Part shown: positions 35,401-47,890 of the stretch, piece after piece
Layout of the letters: each line of letters begins with the position of its first letter
How positions within the stretch are numbered: position 1 is the first letter of the stretch
Source of the DNA: Mangifera indica
Lineage: Eukaryota; Streptophyta; Magnoliopsida; Sapindales; Anacardiaceae
Direction of reading: 5' to 3'
Assembly: GCF_011075055.1 (NCBI RefSeq)
Contig: NC_058149.1
Coordinates: forward strand, 13,646,449-13,710,448
Length of the DNA: 64,000 nt
The notes under the pieces: generated by a model
What the model saw: only the letters and a program-made list of their open reading frames with translations
Told to the model about the DNA's origin: nothing
The model's database searches: none
Made by a program: the position numbers and the translations under genes

Positions 35401-38400
35401 TTCGATGGTGATGTAAGTGTACCAGTACCATCAGGGCCAAACATCATTAATGGCTTGGAAGAACCACCATTATGTGGCAAAGCAGGCATTGAAATCACAT
35501 CTCCAGGGGTGTGGGTTGATGGTGTTGAAGGTGCTGAACTTGGGGAGGGTCCTGCTGTATTAGCAGTTCCAGAGCTATTGGCAGGACCTGAAGATGACAC
35601 CGGTTGTTTTCTCTTTCTCCCAGTCTGGTTTTTTGAAACCTTAAAATTCATTTAGAGAAGCCATGTTAGAAACCTGACCAAAGTTGTAAAAAGGCTTGCA
35701 ATGTTCATATCACTCACTCCCTCTGATAAGTTTCTGTATATGACTAACTGACCTATCTTGACCATGAAAAAAACTGCTATGAGATCAAATAATCCTTAAT
35801 TACTTTACATCTTTCCCAATTATTTTGTAGTTCAAACAGAATTTAAAATTTAAGATGTGCTTATTAGCATTCAATTGCAGAAGAAAAAGGTTTCCCAAAA
35901 TACTTGTAATCTAGAGAGATGGGGATAACAGAGTTTGAGATCAATATACACAGGAAATTACTAGGAGGTCTTGCATTGGGTTTAGAGAAACAATCATAGT
36001 GCATCAAGTTGCATATGTTTGCCAATCCTCGAAGAGAGATGGTGGGGTAATTACCCATAACCACATAATCATTATTATTTAAAACCACAAAATGCAAGTG
36101 AAAGTAGTTGTACATAAACTTAAACGGGAAGTTAATACCTTAGACATTGAATACATTTAATTCAAAAACCAATAATGTTAAATAATGGAAAGCCAATTAT
36201 TCAACTGGTCATTCTTATAAAATCCAAGAAAGAATATAACTTTACCACCAATTGCCACCAAACGTTTTTTTTGGGTGCAATGAACTTTTTTCTATCGTGC
36301 AGATAAACAAGACAGGACTATCACTTCTTATTTCATGGACTTTAAACGAACTTATGAAGAACTTAATATGTTGTTACCTTTTAGTCCAAATGTAATGGTT
36401 CAACAAGCTCAGCAAGAACAAATGACCATCATGAGCTTCCTAGCGGGTCTTCCATCTGAGTTCGAAACTGCCAAATCACAAATTCTTGCTAGTCCTGAGA
36501 TTTCATCTTTGCATGACACTTTTACTAGGGTACTTCGCACAGAAAGCACCCCATCATTTCAGAGTAATAGCGCTCTTATTAGTCGAAGTGGAGCCCTTGA
36601 AACTGGACGTCCATATAATAGAACTGGCAATAGAGAAGGGAGCAGTGGTAACCGTGACAGGGCTACTGATCGGAGTTAGGAATTAGGAGGGATTGTGTGC
36701 TATTATTGCCATGAGTCAGGCCATACAAAGCGCACTTGTAGAAAATTGTTGAATCGTGCTTCAAAATCTCAATCAGCACATGTTGCAGCAACTAACACTG
36801 CTACCAGTTCATCGTCTGGAGAGACTATTATGATTTATGCAGAAGAATATGCCAAGTTCTCTTAGTACTAAGATTCACTAAAGTCTTCATCGACTTTTAT
36901 CGCTGTCAGTGCTGAGTCAGGTAAATCAAATACATGTCTTGTTTCCTGCTCCTCCAAATGGGTCATTGATTCTAGTGTTACAAATCACATGACAGGTAAT
37001 CCAAGTGTCTTTTCAACCTTTCAGTCATTTACATCCCCTTCTACTGTTACTTTAGCAGACGGATCAATGTCATCTATTCTTGGTTCTAGAACTGTTAATC
37101 TAACTCAATCAATTTCATTATCATCTGTTTTGAGTTTACCACAGTTTTCATTTAATTTAATCTCTGTGAGTAAACTCACTCGTGCTCTTAATTGTTGTCT
37201 CATTTTTCTCTAATCATTGTGTATTTCAGGATCTTACGACGAAGCAGATTATTGGTAGAGGACATGAATTTGGGGGTTTCTATATCCTAGATATGCAAAC
37301 ACCAAGGTCTGTTGCCTGTTCCAGTGCCTTAATCCCATTCGAAGCTCACTGTCAGTTGGGACATCCTTCTCTACTTGTGTTGAAGACTTTATGTCCACAG
37401 TTTCGTCATATATCTTCGTTTGATTGTGAGTCATGTCAATTTGCCAAACATCATCGTCTGTCTTCAGGGTCTAGAGTCAATAAACGAGCTAACTCTCCTT
37501 TTGAGTTAGTTCATTCGGATGTTTGGGGTCCTTGTCCTATAGTGTCTAAAGCTGGATTTAAATACTTTGTTACTTTTGTTGATGATTATTCTCGTATGAC
37601 TTGGCTTTACTTAATGAAAAATCGTTCCGAAGTGTTTTCTCATTTTTGTGCCTTTCATGTTGAAATAAAAACACAATTCAATGTTTTTGTTCAGACTTTA
37701 CGTAGTAATAATGCCAAGGAATACTTTTCTGAATCCTTTCAGTCGTATTTGATAAGAAATGACATTTTTCATCAATCCTCTTGTGCTGCCACACCATCTC
37801 AAAATGGAGTAGCTGAAAGAAAAAATAAACACATACTTGAAACAGCTCGAGCACTCTTGTTTCAAATGCAAGTTCCCAAACAATTTTGGGCTGATGCTAT
37901 TTCAACATCTTGTTTTTTGATTAATCGTATGTCATCATCAGTTCTTCAAGATCAGATTCCTTATAGTGTTCTTTTTCCAAATAAATTTTTGTTCCCTATT
38001 GAACATAAAATATTTGGTAGTACTTGTTTTGTTCGTGATATTCGACATGATGTCACAAAACTAGATCCCAAGTCTTTAAAATGTGTGTTTCTTGGCTACT
38101 CTCGTCTTCAAAAGGGTTATAGGTGTTTTTGTCCGACCTTAAACAAATATCTGGTGTCTACTGATATTACCTTTTTGAAGAACATTCTTTTCTTCTCTAG
38201 TTCTACTTACACCATTCAGGGGGAAGATGATGATTTGTTAGTGTATATTGTTACCTTATCTCGCCCTACAACTATTAGTTCTCTAGAACCTTTTCTCGCT
38301 GAAGAATCAAACCCTGTTAGACCACCCATTACACAGGTCTACTCCAGGCGTCAACAAGCCCCGGATGCATGTCCTGAACCGGTCTCTTCGTTAGATCCAG

Positions 38401-41400
38401 TTTCTACTAACATTGATCTACCAATCGCCCTTCGACAAGGTAAAAGACAGTGTACTTATCCTATTTCTTCTTTTGTTTCTTATGGTCATTTATCCCCTAT
38501 TTCATGTTCCTTTGTTGCATCACAAGATTCTATTTCTATTCCCAATACCACTCATGAAGCTATATCTCATCCTGGTTGGCGTGCGGCTATGATAGAGGAA
38601 ATGAATGCTTTAGCTGATAATGGTACTTGGGACGTGGTCAATCTCCCTACAGGGAAGAAAGCCATTGGATGTAAATGGGTGTTTACAGTTAAGGTTAATC
38701 CGGATGGATCAGTGGCTTGTCTTAAGGCTCGTTTGGTTGCTAAAGGATATGCACAAACTTATAGGGTGGATTACTCTGATACTTTCTCTCTTGTTGCTAA
38801 GCTGACATCTGCTCATTTATTTATTTCTACGGTAGCTACCTATAATTGGCCTTTACACCGGTTGGATATCAAGAATGCATTCTTGCATGGTGACCTTCAA
38901 GAGGAAGTTATATATGGAGCAACCACTTGGTTTTGTTGCTCAGAGGGAGTGTGGAAAGGTTTGTCATCTTCGCAAATCCCTGTATGGTTTGAAACAAAGT
39001 CCTCGTGCTTGGTTTGGAAAATTTAGTCAGGCAGTTCAAAAGTTTGGCATGATAAAGAGCAAATGTGATCATTTAGTTTTCTATAAACAGTCTGAAGCTT
39101 ACAGTATTCTTTTAGTTGTTTATGTTGATGATATCATCATTACTGGAAGCGATACTGTGGGGATTTCCTCTCTCAAATCATTTCTTCATACTCAGTTTTA
39201 AACAAAAGATTTAGGAGGGTTGAAATATTTCTTGGGTATAGAAGTGACAAGAAGTAAGAAAGGCATCATTCTATCTCAGAGAAATGCCTGATTTATTGAT
39301 TGAGATAGGTAAATTAGGAGCCAAACCATGTAGCACTCCGATGATTCCTAATCTACAACTTACAAAAGAAGGTGAACCGTTTGAAGAACCTGAGAAGTAT
39401 AGAAGATTGGTGGGAAAGTTAAATTATCTTACAGTGACTCGTCCTGACATTGCATACTCTGTCAGTGTTGTAAGTCAATTCATGTCATCTCCAACAGTCG
39501 ATCATTGGGTGACGTTAGAGCAAATTTTGTGCTACTTGAAGGGTGCTCCTGGACGTGGCATATTGTATGAAAATCATGGTCACACTAACATTGAGTATTT
39601 CTCAAATGCAGATTGGGTAGGTTCCAAGGTAGATAGAAGATCCACCACTAGTTACTGTGTTTTCGTGGAAGGAAATTTGGTATCATGGAAGAGCAAGAAG
39701 CAAAATGTTGTGTCTCGATCTAGTGCAGAATCAAAATATAGAGCTATGGCTCAATCCGTGTGTGAAATAATGTGGGTATATCAACTTTTGACTGAAGTGG
39801 GTTTCCAGATATCGTTACCAGCACAATTATGGTGTGATAATCAAGTTGCTCTTCATATTGTCTCTAATCCTGTGTTTCATGAATGAACTAAACATATTGA
39901 GATTGTCATTTCGTTAGAGAGAAAATTCAGTAGAATTTTATTTCTACAAGATATGTGAAGACTAGAGAACAGTTAAGGGATATCTTCACCAAGGCTATAA
40001 ATGGGGTTCGAGTTGATTATCTTTGTAACAAGCTAGACATGATTAATATCTATGCTCCAACTTGAGGGGGAGTGTTGCAGAATCTGTAAATTAGTAAATA
40101 AGACTTAATTATAGGAATATAAAGCTTGATTATAGGAATCAAATATAGGAATCAAATATTCATATTCCTAATACGGAATTCCTAATGTGTATATAAATGT
40201 AAACAGTAAATTAATCAAGGAAAATAAACCCTTAATTTCAGTTTCTTCAAAGAGATTAAAGAAACTGCATAGCTTGACAATAACTAAGGGCATTCTAGAT
40301 AAACAGATGACTAGACATAAAGACATTGGTAAAGCATAGCTGGCAAAATTACAAAAATGCTATACTATTTTTAATACAATTTAATAATTGTTGGTAAGAG
40401 TTATAAGAAATAACAGACCTGATCAGTTCCTCGATAGGAGTTTGAAATGCTACTATCAATGGCCACACTTCCAGTGGTCCCCATTTTATCTTGTTGGTGA
40501 AGATTGTGATTAGAACTCTGTGATTGCTGATTTGAAAGTGCATGCTGCTGTGGATTACCGTTTTGTTGCTGTTGTTGCTGCTGCTGATGTAACTGAGCCA
40601 TTCTTAACTACACATAAACAAAACCTATTTGAGAAAATTTGAAGGGAAAAAATGATATCACAGGAAACAAAATGCTGTAAGATTAACACCTTAAGCAGCA
40701 TATCAGTATCCCCATGAGGCCGAAGAGGGCCCCCAGTTTGTAAAGGTGATCCAACATTTGGAACCACATCACCAACAGAATTTGAAAGACCCTCCTTGCC
40801 AAGGCCTATATTCCTATTGTTCAAAAACATTCTGAATCTTCTACTTTCATCACTAGCAGATGGTGATGTCAGATTTTGTTGTGCAAGCATAAGTTGTTGC
40901 TGGTGTTGTGGTGTCAACATATGAAGTTGATGAAAAGGCTGAGGAGCCTGTATAAAGGGTTTTTGCTGCTGAAGGAGCCCAGACCGTATTGGTTCCAGAC
41001 CCTAACAAAGGAGGTAAAATGCTAAAAGTGACAACACAAAATAGAAGCTAAAATTTGATGCTGTGTTACATGCAGAAAATATTTTAGACCAAGAAAGAAA
41101 ATTATTGAGCTTTTTAAGAAGATAAAATTAAGCTGCATCATATAAATCTTACTGTGAGTGGCCACCCTTTTAAAGTTAAATTGTTACCGCCTTGATTTGA
41201 CCCTGAAACAAATATAAAGGGTTGGAATATATAAGTCCCACATTGGAAAGAAGAATAAAAATGAGAGGGTACATAACGTAATGAGTATCCAAATTGGTTT
41301 AAGTCATTTTAACAATCGGAACCTAAAACATGTTAAAGCCCATAATCAATAAAGATGTTAATCCACACTCCAAGTTTAAAGGACCCAGGATTTCCAACAT

Positions 41401-44400
41401 GGCATTAGAACCTCTTGATCCAAGACCTATTTGAGCATGGTGGACTGAGCTACAAGAAGTCAAACCCTTGAGTCAAAACCCAAATAAACCCATGTGCTAG
41501 ACAAGAAGAACTAGACCTTTTGAGCATTGTGGGCTACACTGCAAGAAGCTAGGCTCTTTACTTAAAACTCAGATGGACCCATGGGCAAACCAAGAAGAGT
41601 CAGATCTTGTCTTGTGGAGGAGTGTTGGAATATATAAGTCCGACATTGGGGGAAAAAAAAACATAAAAGGGTATCTAATGTAATGGATATCCAAGTTGTC
41701 ATTTTAACAATTGAAATCCAAAACATGTTTAAGCCCATCATTAATAAAGATGTTGATCCACACTCCAAGTTTAAAGGGCCTAAGATCTCCAACATAAAGT
41801 TTCATGTTAGCCACAATGATAGCTACAAAATTACAATTACAATAACAACACAATTGGTTTAACTCCCAAAATCCAGCAATAATGCAAGACATGTGCAATA
41901 AAAGAATGATCACGGATGTGAAGTCAGAATGTACTAAATATATGACATCATATTCAAAAGATTGATGGATATAAGAGAAAGGGCTGAAGCAAAGTGTACC
42001 AGGAATGCCTATTAATGATCCTTCTGGACCTGCTACTCTGGGATTCAATACTGGATTAATCTCACTCTTTATGTCCTAAATTCAGATAAAATTCAGCAAA
42101 GGGAATATAAGAAAAGTAAAAGAAAATAAGATTGTTTGTATGTAAATTACTTACTGGTGTGGATCCTGGCAGTTGTTGATTCCGTGCTTGAACTTGTGGA
42201 GACATACTGCCCGCTGTACCATGCAAAACTTGCCTGAAATCAATAGTATATTTTCCATGAATTTAATCAGAGACTGACTATATGATCAGATGCTACACTA
42301 AACCCTCAACAGATAAGCAGTTCATTTGGAAATCAATGGGATAAATGTTTTTTCCAACTTTGATCTACAGCCTTTGACCATCAAATCAAATTTAGGATGA
42401 CATAATTGCAATATGAAATGAGGTTTAAAACCCAAAATCCTGCAACTTATTGAGGAAGGATTTCTCTACTTCCTATTTCTTTCCTCTGATTTCAAGTACT
42501 CTGTTCAGAAATTTTCAATACTTTGTAACTAGAACTCTTCAAGCATGAAAATCAATAGTAAGTGTCAAGTAGTAAGTAAATATTATAGAGAAGCACCCTG
42601 AAGGCTGGTTGGTAGCAGCAGCTGACTTCAATATAGAAGCATGATTCGGATCCAGAAGCTGGCCCATATTCTCACCAAATCTTTGCTGTACAAGATTTCC
42701 CAAATGATGAACCAGTATGTGAACAAAAAAAGACACAAAATGAATTTAAAGGAAAAAAAAATCATTATGGTGTGCCACCTTCATAGCGGAATCGTCCAGA
42801 GAATCCCTTTGAGGTGGTAGCTTTAGTCTTTCCTCATACATCTTTGTAGCCAAGGCATTTGCTGTTCCAGGGTTCTGCCGCAATAGAGGGTCATTTCCTA
42901 CAAGCCCATTAGCAGTACCATTTAGGAGGTGGGCTCCATCCCTTCGCTGCGGCTGCTGTTGTGGCTGTTGCTGCTGAGGTTGCTGAGGCTGCTGAGGTTG
43001 CTGTTGTTGCTGCTGTTGTTGTTGCTGTTGTTGCTGTTGCTGGGCATGTCTATGCAATAGGAGCTGTTGCATATGCAATTGTTGTTGTTGTTGCTGCTGT
43101 TGCTGCTGTGGTTGTTGGGATTGTTGTTGCTGATGTTGTTGTTGCTGCTGCTCTCGTGCTTTAATCAACTGAGTCTGCAATTTCAATATTCCATAAGCTT
43201 CCCAGAGATCCTTCAAATAATTTTATACATAAGAACTTCAACATAAATCCTTCTTAGAAATAGCATCCACAGGTTAGCCTTAAAAATTTTTCAAGGTCAA
43301 AGGGGCTCTTATACCATTCAGACACCCCAGAAATGAACAAGTCAACTTTCCATGATGATAAGAAGCCCTAAATTGAGCAATATTAACCTCCCAGCAGTAC
43401 CCACCCATAAGAAGCAGGCATAATATTAGCACCCCAGTCAACGTGTGCATGGCCTTAAATACAAGCAAAGGTTCCTAAACCCCTAAGACAGGAGCTAGGT
43501 CACACATAACAAGAGCAAAAAATACGTATATGAAATGATAGATCAATGTTCCTCAAACATTTATCAGAACTCATTAAACTACTATTTCATCATCAACTCA
43601 TATATTGATCCCAGGAACATACAAGCCATAAAAGAAGGGGAAAGTGAGGAATGCTAATAAAACGTCATAACTGAATCAGTAAAAATTGCAAAACCACATA
43701 TGATTAGAAGTGTTTAATTAAGACTTCACAGATTATTAATAGCCCCTCATGGATTTATAATATTCTAGAGCATGAGTAAGCAAGACATGTATGCAGAGAC
43801 ACATCCAATACACATACTAATAGCATTGGATCGTAAAAAATTTACCAAGCAAGAGTGGGACAAACCAAACCAAACTTTTCTCTATTTGGTGAGAATTTAT
43901 GTGACACTTAAATCATTGCTAGAGTAGATGCTACAGTTTGTTAAAAAGAGAATATAGAACATCTGACACTACATAATCATAAATCCTTTGAACGGAAATC
44001 CTTCAAAGCACCACAATCAGATTATACATAGCAAAATTTCAGGGAATTCAACGTATGAATAATATTAAAAAAAGCAGAACCCAGAAAATGAAAATGAACA
44101 AGTTAGAATTACTCTAGATATACATAGAAAACAAAGCAACAGTAGAACTGGAAAGTGACAATGCTGGTTGAGAATATGCCCAGGATACGAATACAAAGCT
44201 ACAGAGTTGGTCAGAGTTCAGCCCACTAAACAAATTACACAAAGTTAAGATAATAGTAAAGAAAAACTAGAAACAGCAAATAAAATCTAAATTAAACACT
44301 AGCTTCAGGAATACTTTGTCTCCAACAAATCTAATTGAAACCACTTAGATGAAACAAACCTCGATGTAAGAGGCAGCAACATCTGAATGCTTCTCATTAG

Positions 44401-45192
44401 TCCTAGCAATAAATATATCCCAAAAAACAGACCACCACTCAAAGAGAAAACCACCTGGCGCATCAATGGCTGAAAATCCATGCACATGAAAAACAAATAA
44501 AGATGTCACTAAGACTACAAAAAATAATGATAACAAGAAGAGAAAACAAGAGGTAAAGAGGCACTGGAACTGAAAAGGGTTTTTTTGGTTCCCTTAACTT
44601 GTAATTTCTGCTAAACTTACCAACAGGATCAGATGATACTTTCCCTTCAGCTTGAAAAGCCTGCGCAGTAGCCTTTAAATCTCTCTTCACTAAATAATCA
44701 TGGATATACACATCTAGCCTGTTGTTTAAAAATTAAAACCAACATATTGCATTACTCATGAAGTGAACGAATTATTTTTAAGAGAACAAAATTTGATACA
44801 ACAGTTTTTATAAAAACATATGTTTAAAAAAAAAAAAGCATTTTGAGCTAAAGATATTCTCAGAATAAATCTTAGAATCCCAATGATTCAAAAAAAAAAA
44901 AAGGAAAAACATAACCAAAATAGCAAGTATATATCACCTAATTAATGCCGCGAAAAAAAGGGGTAAACCCTAAAATAAGGTGCAAGAACATGTCATGAAG
45001 AAACTCCAAAGAACAGAACTTGAATCCAGAAATGATAAAAAGAGGCAAAAACTCACATACGCAAAACCCAAATCAGTAATTAAAACAAATAACAATAAAA
45101 AAACATGAAACCTAGATGGAAAAATAAGAAATTTATAACTAAGTAGAAAATAATACTCACATTTTATCAGCTTCCCAGTTGGTTTGAGACAT
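32416..45192 (-). CDS. LUG: LEUNIG transcriptional corepressor (LUFS + Gln-rich + WD40)
   Basis: Eighteen coding exons on the minus strand: 45192-45161, 44718-44621, 44469-44360, 43174-42779, 42685-42597, 42233-42155, 42075-42000, 41202-41153, 41001-40690, 40607-40419, 35639-35394, 35310-35166, 34570-34461, 34160-34011, 33594-33439, 33333-33217, 32934-32728, 32559-32416. Phases close to 901 residues; Arabidopsis LUG is about 930. Residues 1-80 are the LUFS/LisH domain ([20 protein letters not shown], then [20 protein letters not shown]), which binds SEUSS-type adaptors. Exon 4 and exon 10 encode Gln-rich tracts. Exon 11 is Ser/Pro-rich after a KRK basic patch, a possible nuclear signal. Residues 608-901 form seven WD repeats ([26 protein letters not shown]). 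By family it is a Groucho/TLE-like nuclear corepressor in floral and organ development. Intron 7 holds a TRIM-like element and intron 10 a copia remnant; neither interrupts an exon. Confidence 0.93.
35640..36279. other. LUG: LEUNIG intron 10, host part left of the copia insertion
   Basis: About 640 bp of intron sequence between exon 11 and the first recognisable retroelement codons. Read on the minus strand it ends in ATGAATTTTAAG as acceptor for exon 11 (AAG|GTTTCAAAA). No other element was recognised. Confidence 0.5.
36280..40250 (+). mobile_element. Degenerate Ty1/copia retrotransposon, 5' truncated, inside LEUNIG intron 10
   Basis: Plus strand, opposite to LEUNIG. Remnants in copia order: end of Gag ([20 protein letters not shown] from about 36304); a CCHC zinc knuckle C-x2-C-x4-H-x4-C at 36698-36739; a protease with its active triad altered ([12 protein letters not shown], where families have DSGA); the integrase domain ([19 protein letters not shown], then [12 protein letters not shown]); reverse transcriptase ([24 protein letters not shown] near 39120); and RNase H ([15 protein letters not shown]). 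It is broken by stops (for example 36677-36679) and frameshifts (about 38915 and 39280), and no 5' LTR or primer-binding site was found, so it is inactive. A purine tract (GAGGGGGAG, 40064-40072) precedes a putative 3' LTR. Confidence 0.88.
40073..40250 (+). repeat. Putative 3' LTR of the copia remnant
   Basis: Begins TGTTGCAGAATCTG directly after the polypurine tract. Contains repeated GGAATCAAATATAGGAATC words. The right edge is uncertain because there is no 5' LTR to align; a CA at about 40248-40249 is one candidate. Confidence 0.5.
41220..41794. mobile_element. TRIM-like miniature LTR element (575 bp) in LEUNIG intron 7
   Basis: Two direct terminal repeats, 41220-41399 (180 bp) and 41623-41794 (172 bp). 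Both start (T/G)GTTGGAATATATAAGTCC and end TCCAACA, and they are flanked by a perfect 5-bp target duplication TAAAG (41215-41219 and 41795-41799). Directly after the left repeat is TGGCATTAGAACC, matching 10 of 13 positions of the initiator-tRNA primer site TGGTATCAGAGCC. Before the right repeat is GTGGAGGAG, a weak polypurine tract. The 223-bp interior has no gag or pol and is itself a tandem duplication of about 87 bp (ACCTATTTGAGCATGGTGG and ACCTTTTGAGCATTGTGGG). The left end lies 17 bp from LEUNIG exon 8. Confidence 0.85.
42946..43155 (-). repeat. LUG: CAG/CAA-rich polyglutamine-coding tract in LEUNIG exon 4
   Basis: Within the reading frame, minus-strand CAG/CAA codons give several long Gln runs (the longest about 15) broken by Pro, His and Leu. 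Mixed CAA and CAG codons limit slippage, but length variation between alleles is likely. The plus-strand open frame over the same bases (42961-43164, Val/Ala-rich) is the antisense shadow. Confidence 0.9.
43175..44359 (-). other. LUG: LEUNIG intron 3
   Basis: 1185 bp between the exon finishing the LUFS domain and the Gln-rich exon. GTTTGTTTC donor, TTTGCAG-type acceptor. No element or coding segment was recognised inside. Confidence 0.6.
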
Positions 45193-45207
45193 ATTGAATC
45201 AACCACG

Positions 45208-45478
45208 CTAAGCAAAAACAGTTAAAACAGTAATGTTAGATTCTAAGATACTAACTCTGTGCAGCCTCAAAATTACACGCCAGAGAAAAAAAAAAAGAAA
45301 GCAAAAAATAGAATCAATGAAAAGAAGAGAAGCAGAATAGTGGTGCTGGAGAAGAATCTATGCGAAGGAATAGCTTAATAGACGAAACAAAGCTCTCTCA
45401 TTTTGGCAAATGAAATAAAACAAAACAGGAAATGAAATATTATTAATATCTACAATTAATGAAGAAAGAGAAACAGAC
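45208..45478 (-). other. LUG: Probable 5'-UTR intron of LEUNIG
   Basis: Read on the minus strand, donor TTTGCAG|GTCTGT at 45479/45478 and acceptor GTTTTTGCTTAG ending at 45208, with a branch-like TTTTAACTG 20 bases upstream. It leaves 15 bases of leader before the ATG. The interior is T-rich, as plant introns are. Confidence 0.5.
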
Positions 45479-45539
45479 CTGCAAATTAAAAAACGTTGTT
45501 TTTTAATTTTTCTGTAGCTTTGCTTCGGTGGATTGTGTT

Positions 45540-47390
45540 GCCGTTGTTGCAGATATCATACTGCCTTTTTTCCGATTTTATTTACCGAAAAAGCCCTTCA
45601 CTTTGTCAAATTTTCAGTCTGAAGGCTGTTACAAAAGTACAGCTTTGCTTTCCAGATCGATTAAATACCCTTGTGGCTGCTAAAAATTACACATATTAGC
45701 CGTTTGTTGGGGGAACACGAGGGAGTGATTTGTAAATAACCTGAACTGCTAACTTTTATTGTCTTTCCGAATGTAGGACTTCCACTTTCTTTTATTTTCT
45801 ATTAGGGCCTTATTTTGATATTATTATATTTACTCACCTTAAAATTATTTTATTACATTTATGTCCTTTAAATGTATTCAAAAGTAAAATCATTCCATCA
45901 AATAAAAACTTGTATCCCTGTTTCTATACTTATTATCAGCCGTTAGCATATCAAGTATTATCGATTTTTAAATATTTTTTAGATTTTATTCTTTAATTAA
46001 TCTTAAAGATATAAATATTTAAATTTAGATTAAATTAAATAAATTCAAATTAAAGATTAATTGCATTGAATTTAAGTTAACTTAAATTAAATTTTTTAAT
46101 CAAATTTAACTCTTTAAATTATAAAATAAAAAATATTTAAATATATGTTGAAATTACTTTAATGCCCTAGACTTCATTATTTTGCTGTTCTTATCTCGTC
46201 AATAGCCAAAGGATGTAGGTTGATTATTTTGTCTTATAGTTACCAAATTGTAATGAAATTTAATTAAAAAAATCAACGAAAACGCTGCGTTTCCCCAGTT
46301 GATGATTAAAATACTATGTTTCTAAAATCACGAAAATTGGATTAACAATTTAAAATTAAAAATATTAAAATTACTATTTTCAAAAATAATATGACCCGGT
46401 GAGTCGACTCGGTTGGATGAATTAGTTAGTTTATGAGTGGCAGTTTTGTCTTTTAATGGAGACAAACTTGTCGGGTCAATTCCAGAGACTTCTGGTCTCA
46501 ATTTTGGACCAATGGTTAATTACACTTTTCACCTTTTTCGAAAAAACACCACCACTTGGACAAAATTACCCCTACATTCTGAAGAAACTATCCTCCCATA
46601 TTATTATTATCATATAATTCTACCACACATCTCATTACACCATAAAACATAATTTTTTATATCATATATATTGTTAATTATAAGTGTAATAAAAAATTTA
46701 AATATTATATTATAATTTTTAAAAATATAATAAAATTTTTAAAATTTTTTATATACACCTTTTTACTTTATTAAAAAAATATATTAATTTGTATCAATAA
46801 TATATATCATATATATAAAAAGATATATATTGTTACGTATCATATGATATATTCATTATATTGTATTAATTTGATATAACTTAAAATATATATAATTATA
46901 TATATATCTTTTATATCATAAAATAAATATCGTGTATCATAAGATATTAATAATTATAACTATAATACTAAAAATACTATTATCATTATAATTACGTCTA
47001 TCTTTTATTATAAACAACTATTTCCATTACTTCTATTATTACTGTTTCATCATTTGAATACAGTTGAATTTAAAAAAGTTTGTTAGAGATTAGTTTGAAA
47101 TCGATGAATTAATACTTAAACACAGTTTAAAAGCAATTTTATTTTAGTTTAAATCAAATCAATTTAAATTTAAATATTTAAATCAATTCAAACTTAAACT
47201 CAAACGGTTCAAAGTGGATCAAATAATATTATAGGTAACATTAGAGAACCTGACTGTGGCACAACGTACGCAACTAGGTAGGTTTAAATTGGGTTCAAAG
47301 ATTGGGCTAACATGGTAAATGGCCCATTTCAATGGGCTGTATAAATATTCTGAATAAATTACGTAATCCCAATCAAATTTAAAGCCTCTT
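45540..47390. other. A+T-rich intergenic region upstream of LEUNIG
   Basis: No coding exon recognised. 45960-46140 and 46640-47210 are extremely A/T-rich with ATATAT-type inverted words similar to 16540-16890. The first few hundred bases are the presumptive LEUNIG promoter. Confidence 0.5.
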
Positions 47391-47395
47391 GTTGC

Positions 47396-47890
47396 CTTCA
47401 AAGTAGTGCTTTCATAATTAGTTTTTTCTCTCTCTATATATAAAAGAATGTGACCATACAACATTAACTTAAAATTTTTATTCGAATCGGATTGTCTTTT
47501 TAGAATTGACTACAATAACATTTGAAATCTTATATTCAATTATTGGCCCCAGAATTACTGTGTCAAGTAAGTTAAAAGTTTAATTGTGATATATCATAAG
47601 TAGATTTTAAATATATGCTCTCTTACGTAGACATCTCCACTAGTTTCTTTTCTCCCTATATACATAAGAATATGTTATAGAACATTAGAGTTTTTTTAAC
47701 ATGAAACTGTTATTTGAGTCAGACAGTCTCTTTGAATTTGAATTAATCATACCAAATAAGTGAAATTTTGAGTTTAATGATCAATTTCATAATTATTATA
47801 CAAAGTAAGTAAAGAGTTATCTTAATATGTCATCAATGAGTTTCGAATTTATGCTCTTATGATTGGATACTCGCACATTGGTCACCTACC
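47396..47890. repeat. Two diverged tandem copies of a ~245-bp unit
   Basis: Both halves begin with a CTCTCTATATA/CTCCCTATATA-AAGAATxTG block (about 47427 and 47652) and end with ATTTATGCTCTTA-like sequence (about 47620 and 47840). They share TGAATTAATCAT/AGAATTGACTA-type positions between. Heavily diverged, so probably old. No terminal inverted repeat was seen. Confidence 0.4.

Noticed and set aside
41220..41794. Cassandra-type TRIM (5S rRNA promoter in the LTR)
   Set aside because: The terminal repeats contain no recognisable 5S rRNA A-box/C-box sequence, so it is a TRIM-like element of another family.
42961..43164. Plus-strand Val/Ala-rich open frame
   Set aside because: Exact antisense of the polyglutamine-coding exon of LEUNIG.
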